Assembly: GCA_946902875.1 (NCBI GenBank)
Contig: OX336339.1
Span: 3,906,897 to 3,970,896, forward strand
Length of the DNA: 64,000 nt
Direction of reading: 5' to 3'
Source: Nematopogon swammerdamellus
Taxonomy: Eukaryota > Arthropoda > Insecta > Lepidoptera > Adelidae
The stretch's first letter is position 1. Each line of letters opens with the position of its first letter. Of the stretch, positions 31,594 through 37,204 are shown piece by piece. The notes under the pieces are model-generated. The model made no database searches and was not told the DNA's origin. It worked only from the letters and a program-made list of their open reading frames with translations. The position numbers were made by a program, and so were the translations under genes.

Positions 31594-33683
31594 GGCGTAA
31601 GCTTAGTAATAGGGTCCCGTACCGAATACGGAACCCTAAAAAGAACAAAAAAAACATATTGTTCGCAAAAAGGATGCGGCACAGCTCTTATTCCTAAGGT
31701 AGACTATAGGAAAGCTGATTTTAAGCTTAACCCTTTATTTTTTATATTACACAATTTCGACTACTTATATGTAACTAGAAAGAAAGGAGTTTAAAAAAGC
31801 AAAAGAATATGCGCCACCGAAAGAAAACGAAAGAAAAGCGACACCATGCGGGGGTTCCCATAGAAGAAACCAAAAAGTGTATGCACGCGCGCCATCTATC
31901 GAATAGATTATGAAGCATTTTAACTAATCATGACATTTAACTAATATGTAGCATTTCCTAACACGCCATAGATGGCGTGAGTGGCGCTAGCCATGACGTG
32001 GCGATACGGAACCCTCGGTGCGCGAGTTCGACTCGCACTTGGCCGGTTTTTTTGTTATAAGTATTTAATTCTATTTTGTTTTATTCGGTATTTAGTTTTT
32101 CTTTTTTCTTTTATGTTTTCTGTTTTTATTTTAATTTTTTTATTTATGTAATTAGGTACCTACACATTTATAATAATACTTTGTATTTGCCAATACCTTG
32201 TGTGCTTTTGAGTTTGAGTTTATTTGAGTGTTTGTTTGTATTCTTGACATTTCGATATGCTCATTGGAAATCATTGTTATGTATGGAGCGACTTTGTCGT
32301 CCTTGATTAATCTTTTATTTATCCTCCGCAAAGGCAACATCAGATCATGTTCTCCTTTAGTATTTCCTTCAAAGACATTCAAGGTTATATTTAAATCTCT
32401 TTGATTTCCTCTAACTCCATTCACACTCTTGACCTAATAAGAATCGATCATTGTGTTGCTTCATCGTTATCATTTTGGTCTCGACAAAACTGAGACGAAA
32501 TGACAGTAGGTACGTAACAGAAATTTACTTAGATTTGAAGGAAATCTTAAAATAATTCCTTAAACCATTGTCCCGTGTAGGTCGTAACATATTTGGCACT
32601 ACGTCACAAAGCCTTCACCTAATGTCACGCATAGCTTCTAACAATAAACCTGGTGTATTTTTTTCTTCTTTATTTAAATAGGCCTTTAGCCGCCTAACGA
32701 CTATGCCAGCCTCATCGTAACTACTAAATGCTGAGTTGGTTCCTTTTTTCCATCAGGTTTCTTTCTGTTATCGTTTTATTTCATTAAACAATTCTCCAAA
32801 CCATCTCTAGCCTCTGAGGACTAGAGATGCTTGGAAAAATGTAGTGAGTATTTTGCATTTTTCCAGCAGGAGATCACCTAATGATCCGTGGATAGAAAAA
32901 AAAACCAGGTGTATTTACATTGATGGTATTAGTAGGAATAACATGTAAATAAATAAATAAGTGCTCATGTCAATGAAAGCATTATTCTCGCACGTGCTAT
33001 CAATCAATTATCATAATACTCCGTGTCTTGTCAGCTCCTAACGAGCGATAAAACAATTCTAGATAATAATAAACTCTGTCTGGATTATCTACGGAATAAA
33101 ATGTCGACAACCTGCATTTATTGCGAAGATTTTGCTATATATTTTGCTACCTACATGTATTTTAGGTTCATCAGCTTCATTACAAGGCATTTAAGGTAAA
33201 AAGTCGAGGAACTTTCCACCAAAGTTAATAAGAAGGAGAAAACAGTATTTCTCAAGGAGAAAGCTTAAGTAAACCGTTTTCTAAGAAACCATAATCACTC
33301 AGGGGACATTTTCTGCCAGCTGGTGAAGTAATTATTACTTCAAGAAAACTATTATTAAAATGTGGTTTGGAAATACGATAATCTTGCTTCCTTCTCAGCT
33401 TATATCTTGCTAACCTCAGGTGATCGCACTTTGATTTCATTTATCGTAGCCATCTCTTAGAGCAAAATGAAAAGTGTCTATGTGTTGTGCGATATCCGCT
33501 AATGAGATATCGCAAACGCCCACACACTTCACTATCTCGCGGTTTCCGAGTGAATTGTCGAACGACGTGATACGAGAACGCACCTCTTGTGAACACCCCA
33601 TCTCGGACTGTGTACGTGAGATCCACAAAGGAAACGTCGAGGTTCTCCAGAGAAGGCACCGGTAGGATCATGGGATTTGCCAT
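4810..33683 (-). CDS. ABCG half-transporter (ABCG1/ABCG4-like), complete gene, 10 coding exons
   Basis: ATP-binding cassette exporter of subfamily G, a membrane half-transporter that must dimerise; ABCG1/4 relatives move sterols or lipids, but the substrate here is unknown. CDS join (minus): 33683-33584, 27478-27361, 14547-14361, 12908-12763, 10925-10687, 9865-9743, 8499-8357, 7784-7598, 6583-6327, 5154-4810. All introns are GT/AG and all split codons fit; total 1845 nt, 614 aa, normal for the family. Order: N-terminal ATPase domain (Walker A 56-64, Q-loop Q101, signature LSGGQ 156-160, Walker B 176-181, D-loop SGLD 184-187, H-loop H213), then about six membrane helices (near 363-380, 394-414, 434-457, 470-494, 503-524, 590-607) with EHFNRWYS after helix 2 and a Cys-containing last loop (C560, C565). 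No inactivating change seen. The ABCG subclass is inferred from motif resemblance; a tree would be needed to name the orthologue. Confidence 0.93.
5155..5280 (-). pseudogene. Partial tandem duplicate of ABCG exon 10 with decoy acceptor
   Basis: Bases 5214-5276 repeat 5107-5169 with a period of 107. The copy keeps the acceptor CACTTCCAG|AACGG (exon edge 5261) and the first 16 codons of exon 10, then runs into intron sequence and a stop about eight codons later. Splicing to it would remove helix 6 and the external loop. Confidence 0.88.
5341..5560 (-). mobile_element. SINE tail and core, 5' truncated
   Basis: Reverse of the shared SINE tail (GACACGGTTGGCTACATCAC to the GCGGTG core). Lies in ABCG intron 9. 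Confidence 0.8.
5695..5890 (+). mobile_element. RTE-like LINE C-terminal remnant
   Basis: One frame reads [20 protein letters not shown], the RTE-type C-terminal WTDDLK region, ending near CTATGTCCATTGTCAG. Broken; ABCG intron 9. Confidence 0.6.
5892..6260 (+). mobile_element. Full-length SINE A with chimeric tRNA/5S-like head
   Basis: Starts GCCTCGGTAGCTCAAGTGGT (tRNA-like box A region), then AGCAACCCTGAGCGCGGTCA and TTGGATGGGTGACCGC, which match the internal promoter part of 5S rRNA; next the shared core and tail with short poly-A. In ABCG intron 9, 67 bases from exon 9. Confidence 0.85.
6327..6583 (-). CDS. ABCG exon 9 (membrane helices 3 and 4)
   Basis: Residues 415-500. Starts [17 protein letters not shown], the conserved ABCG segment after helix 2, then two helices including [18 protein letters not shown] and [11 protein letters not shown]. 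Acceptor CTTCCAG|TTCC, donor GTTAAG|GTATGT. Phase 2 entry completes a Phe codon with exon 8. Confidence 0.95.
6664..7106 (-). mobile_element. SINE A full copy plus adjacent SINE tail fragment
   Basis: Bases 6664-7033 are a complete minus copy ending at the CTGAGCTACAGAGGCTGAC head. Bases 7034-7106 are the tail of another copy, which truncates the exon 8 array. Confidence 0.8.
7107..7595 (-). pseudogene. Four tandem broken partial copies of ABCG exon 8 with decoy donors
   Basis: Units of about 123-128 bases each hold the last ~90 bases of exon 8, its GT donor and ~27 bases of intron. Donors sit at 7469 (GTGAGT), 7346 (GTGAGT) and 7223 (GTAAGT); the fourth copy (7107-7194) is cut by a SINE before its donor. 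The first copy (7470-7572) keeps [11 protein letters not shown] but has a 5-base insertion. The others carry AACTAAACC, giving a stop in place of YNF. No acceptor precedes any copy, so they could enter mRNA only by read-through to a decoy donor, which would truncate the protein after helix 2. Confidence 0.9.
7598..7784 (-). CDS. ABCG exon 8 (membrane helices 1 and 2)
   Basis: Residues 353-415. [13 protein letters not shown], helix 1, [20 protein letters not shown], helix 2. Acceptor TTTTCAG|ACAAT, donor AAGCT|GTGAGT. The 3' part of this exon and its donor are repeated in damaged form at 7107-7595, just downstream in the transcript; only this copy has the complete frame and an acceptor. Confidence 0.95.
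7905..8346. mobile_element. Family C repeat (+) next to repeat E fragment (-)
   Basis: 7905-8205 is family C in plus direction; 8247-8346 is the microsatellite-bearing end of repeat E in minus direction. Together they fill most of ABCG intron 7. Confidence 0.7.
8357..8499 (-). CDS. ABCG exon 7 (linker to membrane domain)
   Basis: Residues 305-352. Linker [20 protein letters not shown], then [15 protein letters not shown], the amphipathic connecting helix before helix 1. Acceptor TTACAG|AGACT, donor TTTAAG|GTGACA. The interspersed-repeat fragment at 8247-8346 begins about ten bases beyond the donor. Confidence 0.92.
8505..9400. other. Intron 6, unassigned
   Basis: 8520-8910 has higher GC content and looks retroelement-derived but has no motif I can name; 8910-9400 is AT-rich. 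No exon supported. Confidence 0.4.
9403..9617 (+). mobile_element. SINE A, 5' truncated
   Basis: Core GTTACCATCGCACTGAATGA through tail GACAGTTTCCATAAAAAAAC. ABCG intron 6. Confidence 0.8.
9743..9865 (-). CDS. ABCG exon 6 (end of ATPase domain, linker)
   Basis: Residues 264-305. Encodes [20 protein letters not shown], the ABCG segment after NPVDF, then a variable linker. Acceptor GTTTCAG|TGATG. Donor AAAAG|GTCAGT is a non-ideal GT site, chosen because it alone gives the Glu codon (G|AG) needed for exon 7; open reading past it would end after 23 codons. Confidence 0.85.
10020..10672. other. Intron 5: unassigned stretch and decayed SINE D tail
   Basis: 10080-10300 is unassigned. 10510-10672 resembles the tail of SINE D (CCTCTAGTCCAGTAT, GATATTGGCTGGT, CTCAGCCACCCAC). 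No exon seen. Confidence 0.5.
10687..10925 (-). CDS. ABCG exon 5 (D-loop and H-loop)
   Basis: Residues 184-264. Contains [10 protein letters not shown], the H-loop LVITMHQP (H213), a short hydrophobic YIG segment and HNPVDF. Acceptor TTTTGCAG|CGG, donor TTTT|GTAAGC. The split Leu codon (T|TG) joins exon 6. Confidence 0.95.
11318..12049. mobile_element. Family C (-), SINE A tail (+) and SINE A (-) in a row
   Basis: 11318-11600 family C minus; 11610-11770 SINE tail plus; 11771-12049 a diverged minus SINE A still showing the 5S-like CGGTCACCGATCCAAGTTCT and the tRNA-like head. The last two form an inverted pair within ABCG intron 4. Confidence 0.7.
12050..12750. other. Intron 4 remainder, unassigned
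   Basis: Contains a LINE-like scrap (GGAGGTGCCCATCCGGGTCG) and AT-rich text. No exon seen before exon 4 (12763). Confidence 0.4.
12763..12908 (-). CDS. ABCG exon 4 (signature and Walker B)
   Basis: Residues 136-184. Contains [13 protein letters not shown] signature [15 protein letters not shown] and Walker B IMFLDEPT. Acceptor ATTGCAG|GTGG, donor ACTAG|GTAACT. The final AG is completed by C from exon 5 to give Ser of the SGLDSST D-loop. Confidence 0.95.
13126..13225 (-). mobile_element. SINE A fragment
   Basis: Decayed CTGAACTGNNTGGAAAACAC to CATTCAGTGTGGTTGTACCA, in ABCG intron 3. Confidence 0.6.
13332..14140 (-). mobile_element. Jockey-like LINE C-terminal remnant split by a hAT MITE
   Basis: Minus frames read [14 protein letters not shown] and, after the insertion, [20 protein letters not shown], matching the intact-frame relative at 43616-43940 ([14 protein letters not shown] and [20 protein letters not shown]). 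The MITE occupies 13492-13843. Confidence 0.75.
13492..13843. mobile_element. hAT MITE, 352 bp
   Basis: Ends CAGTGGTTGCCAAAG and CTTTGGGAAAGGCTG are inverted repeats of hAT type. Flanked by an 8-base target duplication ATTTATAG / ATTTAGAG (one mismatch) at 13484-13491 and 13844-13851. Confidence 0.85.
14361..14547 (-). CDS. ABCG exon 3 (Q-loop)
   Basis: Residues 73-135. Contains SGRLQLNG and the Q-loop CYIMQND (Q101), then [15 protein letters not shown]. Acceptor GAATTCCAG|AAGCG, donor AACGG|GTAAAT. A SINE flanked by 84-base direct repeats lies immediately upstream in the transcript. Confidence 0.93.
14570..15135 (+). mobile_element. SINE D (tRNA-derived) between 84-base direct repeats
   Basis: 14652-15048 starts GCGGCGGGTGGCCGAGTGG (box A) and has GGTTCGAATCC (box B), a Ser/Leu-tRNA-like head, then the shared core (AAACTGTAGGTCCCTTCCCT) and a distinct tail. 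Sequences 14570-14651 and 15052-15135 are direct repeats with few mismatches. Lies just upstream of exon 3 in the transcript. Confidence 0.85.
15140..15780. other. Intron 2, AT-rich, no feature seen
   Basis: No ORF with recognisable homology and no repeat match within the window. Confidence 0.5.
15780..16100 (-). mobile_element. Repeat G end (-) and LINE-like 3' end with GATA tail
   Basis: 15780-15965 matches the end of repeat G (CTGTAAGGGATGATCATGGG). 15972-16100 (TTATTGCTCCAAAACATTTT, GGGGCAAAGGCGGACTTATC) also occurs at 17605-17720 and, inverted, 29715-29822; its end is a GATA/CTAT microsatellite. Confidence 0.65.
16412..17160 (+). mobile_element. Tandem duplicate of a LINE reverse-transcriptase fragment
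   Basis: Two copies with period about 365 (16412 and 16775). Each reads IGHDIAKAF / [20 protein letters not shown] and MSVNAGV, the palm-domain start of a jockey-like RT. Asp and Phe of DIAKAF are kept; the YADD box is absent. Non-autonomous remains in ABCG intron 2. Confidence 0.8.
17165..17347 (-). mobile_element. SINE core fragment joined to LINE 3' text
   Basis: Reverse SINE core (TTTCATTCAGTGCGGTGTCA to AAGAAGGGAAGGAACCTAG), then LINE 3' sequence ending at the hAT target. Confidence 0.55.
17348..17811. mobile_element. hAT MITE, 464 bp, itself carrying a LINE-tail insertion
   Basis: Begins CAGCGCGGTTCCCAA, ends GGGGACTGCTG; perfect 8-base target duplication GGCTAGAC at 17340-17347 and 17812-17819. 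Bases 17605-17720 are the LINE-like GATA tail also seen at 15972. Sibling of the MITE at 26532-26835 (shared GTCCTTCTGTTGGCGGA). Confidence 0.88.
17812..17956 (+). mobile_element. LINE 3' UTR ending in a perfect 24-base hairpin
   Basis: Matches 43960-44050 (CAGCAACAGTCCGC, GAGTGTGGTTTCG). The end folds back perfectly: 17901-17924 pairs with 17933-17956 with an 8-base loop. Confidence 0.75.
18039..18472 (+). mobile_element. SINE A with insertion inside its head
   Basis: tRNA-like start GCCTCGGTAGCTCAGTGGTG, an ~120-base insertion, then the 5S-like GGTCAGTACTTGGATGGGTG, core (shortened) and tail. Confidence 0.8.
18517..18905 (+). mobile_element. Repeat G (TTTGCCCGCGACTTCGCTCG)
   Basis: About 390 bases from ACTAGCTTTTGCCCGCGAC to ACAGATTTATTATTAGTATT. 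Other copies: 36858-37200 and 38090-38405 (+), 59845-60075 and 15780-15965 (-). A short retroposon-like unit of Lepidoptera; class not certain. Confidence 0.7.
19086..19348 (-). repeat. Interspersed repeat E
   Basis: Reverse copy from CGGCCAAGTGCGAGTCTGAC to CCGTACGGGATACGGAAACC with GACA microsatellite. Confidence 0.75.
19536..19960 (+). repeat. Perfect (CTACT)85 array
   Basis: 425 bases of CTACT without a single interruption, within ABCG intron 2; edges decay to CTATTCTAAT on the right. Confidence 0.97.
20013..20480 (+). repeat. Foldback repeat J (CCGACCC hairpin)
   Basis: Starts CCCCCGACCCAAAAAGAGGG, passes a GTGTGTGT tract, and ends in a long hairpin whose arms read CCTTAAAAATTC.. and ..TTTTTAAGGGTCGGGG. 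Other copies 27540-27925 (-), 34545-34920 (+), 58430-58850 (+). Confidence 0.7.
20500..21870. other. Intron 2, AT-rich, no gene seen
   Basis: 20633-20702 is a TTAATTAA-rich palindromic tract. 21190-21310 holds a short scrap with GAAGAGGCCTATGTCCAGCA, the common lepidopteran LINE 3' UTR. Nothing else supported. Confidence 0.5.
21878..22400. mobile_element. SINE tail (-) and repeat G-like copy (+)
   Basis: 21878-21985 reverse SINE tail. 22180-22400 starts GTGCCCGCGGCTCCGCCCGC and ends in AAAATCGGTTCAGTGGTTCT and GACAGACA. Confidence 0.65.
22640..22985 (-). mobile_element. SINE type B
   Basis: Reverse copy with tail, core and head CTTTTACGACATACACGGGG to GTACCGGCCCCACACGG. Confidence 0.8.
22990..23880. 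other. Intron 2, AT-rich, no feature seen
   Basis: No coding or repeat signal recognised. Confidence 0.5.
23895..25180. repeat. Repeat E scrap, SINE B (-), and two copies of a TAGGGTTCCGTAG repeat
   Basis: 23895-23975 repeat E end; 23985-24235 SINE B minus; 24270-24480 and 24995-25180 share CCTTATAGTTTCGCCATGTC / CTATAGTTTCGCCATGTCCG and CTCAGAGACTCTTAGTACTA. Confidence 0.65.
25204..25302 (+). repeat. 17-base tandem repeat, about 6 copies
   Basis: Unit ATGTTTATTCTTTTAGA repeated without change. Confidence 0.9.
25560..26500. other. Intron 2, AT-rich with repeat G-like ends
   Basis: CTTTTGCCCGCGGCTTCGCTC at 25925 and a related start at 26335. 26205-26250 holds GACCGAGCTTCGCTCGGCGT, the complement of 37365-37400. 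No gene supported. Confidence 0.5.
26532..26835. mobile_element. hAT MITE, 304 bp
   Basis: Ends CATAGGTTCCCAAA and TTCGGGACCCGCTG; perfect 8-base target duplication CTCTAGAG at 26524-26531 and 26836-26843. Confidence 0.88.
26844..27300 (-). repeat. Repeat K, also at 62290-62600
   Basis: Shares [14 protein letters not shown] and [12 protein letters not shown] translations, and the GGCCGCGGCCTA palindromic tract, with 62290-62600 in opposite orientation. Frames are broken; class unknown. Its edge is 60 bases from exon 2. Confidence 0.6.
27361..27478 (-). CDS. ABCG exon 2 (Walker A)
   Basis: Encodes the rest of residue 34 to the first two bases of codon 73, with Walker [10 protein letters not shown] (56-64) and DILAGYK. 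Acceptor GGAACAG|AACGC is weak, with little pyrimidine tract, because a repeat edge lies about 15 bases upstream in the transcript. Donor CTACAA|GTGAGT is strong. Phase 2 entry and phase 2 exit match both neighbours. Confidence 0.9.
27485..27925 (-). repeat. Repeat G edge and foldback repeat J
   Basis: The ATCAATACTAATAATAAATC end abuts the exon 2 acceptor; then the repeat J hairpin and its CGTCGGGGTTT end. Confidence 0.65.
27930..28680. other. Intron 1, no gene seen
   Basis: AT-rich; a scrap at 28600-28640 reads [14 protein letters not shown] (RT remnant). Nothing else supported. Confidence 0.4.
28690..29455. mobile_element. Foldback MITE interrupted by repeat E
   Basis: Outer arms ATAGCTGGCTGCTTTGCATA (28690) and its complement ending 29455; inner arms 29135-29240 and 29290-29400 pair closely. 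Repeat E (28739-29130, +) is inserted in the left arm. Confidence 0.8.
29460..30440. other. Intron 1, AT-rich with a LINE-like tail
   Basis: 29715-29822 is the LINE-like CTAT-tailed end (plus). 30115-30143 is a run of 29 C followed by CA repeats. No gene supported. Confidence 0.55.
30447..31030 (+). mobile_element. Repeat E fragment then LINE C-terminal remnant
   Basis: 30447-30600 repeat E start. 30640-30830 reads [20 protein letters not shown] and [13 protein letters not shown], the C-terminal region common in jockey-like LINE ORF2. Frame decays after about 31000. Confidence 0.65.
31480..32055. repeat. Two halves of repeat E in opposite orientation
   Basis: 31480-31640 minus part with (GACA)n; 31845-32055 plus part ending CGACTCGCACTTGGCCGG. 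About 200 bases of unassigned text lie between. Confidence 0.7.
32060..33580. other. Intron 1, no exon supported
   Basis: AT-rich. An open minus frame of 90 codons at 32152-32424 has no recognisable motif and lysine/asparagine-rich composition; I do not call it a gene. Confidence 0.45.
33584..33683 (-). CDS. ABCG exon 1 (start codon, N-terminus)
   Basis: Encodes residues 1-33 plus one base of codon 34, starting [19 protein letters not shown] and containing [10 protein letters not shown], the usual first strand of the ABCG nucleotide-binding domain. ATG at 33683 is chosen because an in-frame TGA lies five codons upstream. Donor AGAG|GTGCGT; the leftover G joins AA of exon 2 to make a Glu codon. 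Confidence 0.9.
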
Positions 33684-33800
33684 GTCGACAGTGGTTCCTC
33701 AGGTCTTCATCACAGAATCCGATGCACCAGCACTCATATAGCCTAGCCAGACAGATGTGACGTTTTCACTCTGGAAGCGTTACGAAACTTACATCGTGGG
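33684..33800 (-). promoter_or_regulatory. 5' leader with two upstream ORFs and a possible donor
   Basis: Leader of the ABCG gene. An ATG directly followed by TAA lies at 33794-33789. A 12-codon upstream ORF (MSAGASDSVMKT) starts at 33737 and stops at 33699, 15 bases before the main ATG. The ATGTAA also contains GTAAGT, a consensus donor; the leader could be spliced there, but no convincing nearby acceptor is visible. Confidence 0.5.
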
Positions 33801-33844
33801 TTTAAAGTAAACAAAGAGATAGTGAAACCGAGAACGTACGCGCC

Positions 33845-33890
33845 AGACGCGACTACCTCGGCGGCGTTCGCTCGCACGACTGACTCATTG
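33845..33890 (-). promoter_or_regulatory. Candidate Inr plus DPE core promoter of the ABCG gene
   Basis: On the minus strand TCAGTC (33883-33878) matches the arthropod initiator, and AGTCG falls at +28 to +32 from its A, matching the DPE consensus at the exact required spacing. It is about 200 bases upstream of the start codon in a GC-rich, largely repeat-free stretch (33790-34130). No TATA box seen. A chance match is possible. Confidence 0.35.
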
Positions 33891-34139
33891 CTTTGCTTCT
33901 ATCTATCGCTGGTGGATGGATGGATGGATGATCCCCTCCATTCTTCGGCGGCTGCGGAAGAGTTGGTTTGCCCATACCCCGGAGAGATACGGAGCCGACG
34001 CACGACGACCTTTACGATACGAGAACGATACGGCTTGGCAAATGGCTTGCTGTCGGTCGAGCGAGTAGAGGCAACGAACGGATACGACATGGACGTCCAT
34101 TCCCCTGGCAGCTTTATTTGTGACATTGCGCGTGTTGCA

Positions 34140-34540
34140 TACTGCGTGTAATTTATGCACTAGTTCAAGGGCTTTTGTTTGTGATTCAATTACTATTTTA
34201 ATTTCTAGTGCTATGTATGTGCCTGCTTTCTTATTTCGTTTCTGGTCTGGCGGTTTAAAATCCATTGAACTTTAGCAGACAGACGATAGTATTGTATTGT
34301 TTACTTACTCTTTTTCTGTCTGCTGTATCTTCATTACATTATTTTAATGGTTTCCATTATTCGGTACTAGAGTGGACTTACTTTTGTTGCTATTGTCGAC
34401 GCTTCGTCTTCCGCTTTATAGATTTTAATTGCTTCGATATTAAGAGGAAGCGATTAGAACTGACGATCTGTTATTTTCTAATAGATTTTTTTAATTTTTA
34501 GATAAATAAATAAAATTAATAAAAAAAAATAGGAAACATA
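34140..34540. other. Upstream of the ABCG gene, no feature seen
   Basis: AT-rich text after the GC-rich promoter region; no repeat or coding signal recognised. Confidence 0.5.
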
Positions 34541-34544
34541 TTTG

Positions 34545-34920
34545 GATGCATTTTTTTTACTGGAAAGCTGGTTTAATCGAGATGGATGTTAGCTAGGTTT
34601 GTAAAGAAATACGTAATCAATTAATTAAGTAATAAAAAAATTAATTATCCTCAAAAGTGGACCGATTTGGATGCGTTTTGTTTTAAACCTTGAGAAAAAA
34701 GTTAAATTACAAATTTAAAAAACCCCGACCCTTAAAAAGTCAAAAATAATTTCCGTTTATTTAAAGGAGTCGGGGGACCGCTAAGTCGATAAAATATAAA
34801 AAAAAACTCAGAGCTGCGCGGGAATTTACTTAGCGGTTCCCCGACTCCTTTAAGTAAGTAAGTGAAATTATTTTTGACTTTTTAAGGGTCGGTGTTTTTT
34901 AAATTTTTTAATTCGTCCCT
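34545..34920 (+). repeat. Foldback repeat J
   Basis: Hairpin arms CGACCCTTAAAAAGTC and ACTTTTTAAGGGTCGG around GGAGTCGGGGGACCGCTAAG. Confidence 0.75.
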
Positions 34921-35302
34921 TAGATTCGGACAAAATAAACTGTGACAGACGGAAAGACAGACAGACACAAGAGTGATCCTATAAGGGTTCCGTTTTTCAT
35001 CTTTTGAACCGGAACCCTAAAAAAAAATTTTAGGTAAGTAGGTCAGCTCTGCAGTACGAGAGACTTTTCAATGCCTTGTTCTTCTCCACAGAGGCAGCTG
35101 TTGATATGGTCTTCGACGCTACTGTGGTTACCTTACACGCGTCGCTTATGGCCTTTGGACGTTTACGTACTTACATGTTATCGCTTGTGAGCTGACTACT
35201 AATAAAATATATGCTAACAAATATTTAACTAAAATAGAGGGGCCATCAACTTCAACTTGTCGGTATGTGAAAACTGTGTTCCGTTTTTATCCACTTGTAT
35301 TT

Positions 35303-35705
35303 TTAGGATTCCGTATCCGGTACGGGGACCCTATTAGTAAGCCTACGCCGTCTGTCTGTCTGTCCGTCCGTCCGTCTGTCCGAGGGTTGTACTGTATCTC
35401 TTGAACTGTAATAGGTAGCCCGTTGAAATCTTCATAGAATATGTGTTAAAATGGCCGATATAACAATAAATAATAAAAATCAGAAAAAGTAAAAAAATCA
35501 TGGGGGTTCCCGTGGAAGAAACGCGCGCCATCTACCGAATAGAATATGAAGCATTTTAACTATCATGAATTTTAACTAATCATGAATTTTAACTAATATG
35601 AAGCATTTCATAACACGCCATAGATGGCGTGAGTGGCGCTCACCATGACTTGGCGATACGGAACCCTCGGTGCGCGAGTTCGACTCGCACTTGGCCGTTT
35701 TTTTT
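35303..35705 (+). repeat. Interspersed repeat E, nearly full length
   Basis: About 400 bases from TTTTTAGGATTCCGTATCC through GTCTGTCTGTCCG and ATCTCTTGAACTGTAATAGG to GTTCGACTCGCACTTGGCC plus poly-T. Other good copies: 38757-39158, 49515-49890, 50507-50882 (+), 56275-56562 (-). Confidence 0.8.
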
Positions 35706-35709
35706 TATC

Positions 35710-36535
35710 AGTATCGACTTGGCTTGTTAGACTCGATCCAAAGACGTGCAGTTCGCCAAGTTAACGATGTCCCACAAACTTGAATCTTTGAAGGATCTTA
35801 ATTCTCTAGAATAGGTAGCCGGTCAAAATTTTTACAGAATAATATTCTGTAAAAATTTTATATTTATTATTATTTACATATTATGTCTTATTATGGCGAA
35901 TATACTAACAAATAATAAAGTAAAAAACAAACTAAAAACGAACAAATTAATGGATTGCAAGAGTGGTTTTTTCAACTTTTTTTTGCTTCTTCGTAAAAAC
36001 GGTCAAACTTCTTGCGATTATACTGCATACTCTAAACTAAGGATATAGGTACTAACAAATAATAAAAACGGGCTAATTACGTGCTGATACTTAAACCCAC
36101 GGTGCGCGAGTCCAACTCGCACCTGGCCGGTTGTTTTTTTCCAATTTTGTTACGGAACGCTATACATCCTTGTCAGCTGTGTTTTCTCACTTTTCTTCTA
36201 TTTACGATGAACTGCAATGGTGTGCGTTGGTAACATGGTGTGCGTGACAATGTCGTTCCGGGGTATATACTTGTTTTGCATGCAACATGCGACTGACTAA
36301 TAGTTCACAGTGATAGATAGTTATATTTGCAACGTTCTTCTTTGTGCTTCTTTCAGTCAATTTAGTGTCGATGCACTGTCAGGGCGTTATTCATTTATAT
36401 ATTCAATACATTCATTGATTCATACATAACGGTCGGCTGTGAAAGACTTAGTCATTGCGCATCGATAAGCGTATATGCGTTTGTTTACACGTTTTCATAA
36501 TTAACGGTTGCTGCATCTAATTCTAATATATATAA
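35710..36535. other. No gene seen
   Basis: LINE scrap at 35735 (CTCGATCCAAAGACGTGCAG, the SIQRRA region); a repeat E end at 36095-36130; otherwise AT-rich. Confidence 0.5.
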
Positions 36536-36539
36536 GTCA

Positions 36540-37200
36540 ATGGGGTAAGCAGAGTAATCGGTTTTGTGCTGCAAGTACTCTGATAAATTAGAGCACAACA
36601 CCGAGCACCATATTTAGCAAAGTATTCGGACAAGATAACTATCAGGCAGCAAGGAAGGCACGAAGGCCCACCTGCTGCATGACTTGGTGGAAAAACCGTG
36701 CCAAGGTGAGAGGTGCCTAGCCTGTCGCCCTTATGCGCGGCATCTTGTCCTTATCCCTTAGTCGCCTTTTACGACATGCACGGGGAGAGATGCAGTGGGG
36801 GCTATTTTTATTAAGTATCGGCCGCAAACATTAATTAATTCATATTTTACATTCGCATTTCCCTGCAGCTTCGCTCGGGTGAAATTCGTATTTAAAAAGA
36901 AGAAAGTAAGTACCTACTTAAACCAGCTACCGTACATTTATTTCGGCGTGCGGAGCAATTCGGTTTGTATGAGAGCGACATCTTAGCGTGACCGGAACTG
37001 AATTTTATTTAGCCTATCCTGTGTCACGTGTAGTTAAATGTGCTTGTACTAAGTTTAATCGAATTCGGATGATCGGTTTAAAAGTTACACACATACATAC
37101 ACACATACAGAAAAGATTTCTAAAAATCGTCAATTTAGTAATTTTAGTATCATACATAGAGTCTACAAACGCAGTATCTAAACAAAGTTAGACATGTTCT
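36540..37200. mobile_element. Family C (-) followed by repeat G (+)
   Basis: 36540-36800 ends with TTACGACATGCACGGGGAGA; 36858-37200 is repeat G. Confidence 0.75.
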
Positions 37201-37204
37201 AACT

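Noticed and set aside
32152..32424. 90-codon minus frame
   Set aside because: AT-rich, no motif, no splice or promoter support.
33822..34151. 109-codon plus frame in the GC-rich region upstream of the ABCG gene
   Set aside because: Low-complexity, low-homology translation; better explained as the promoter and leader of the minus-strand gene.
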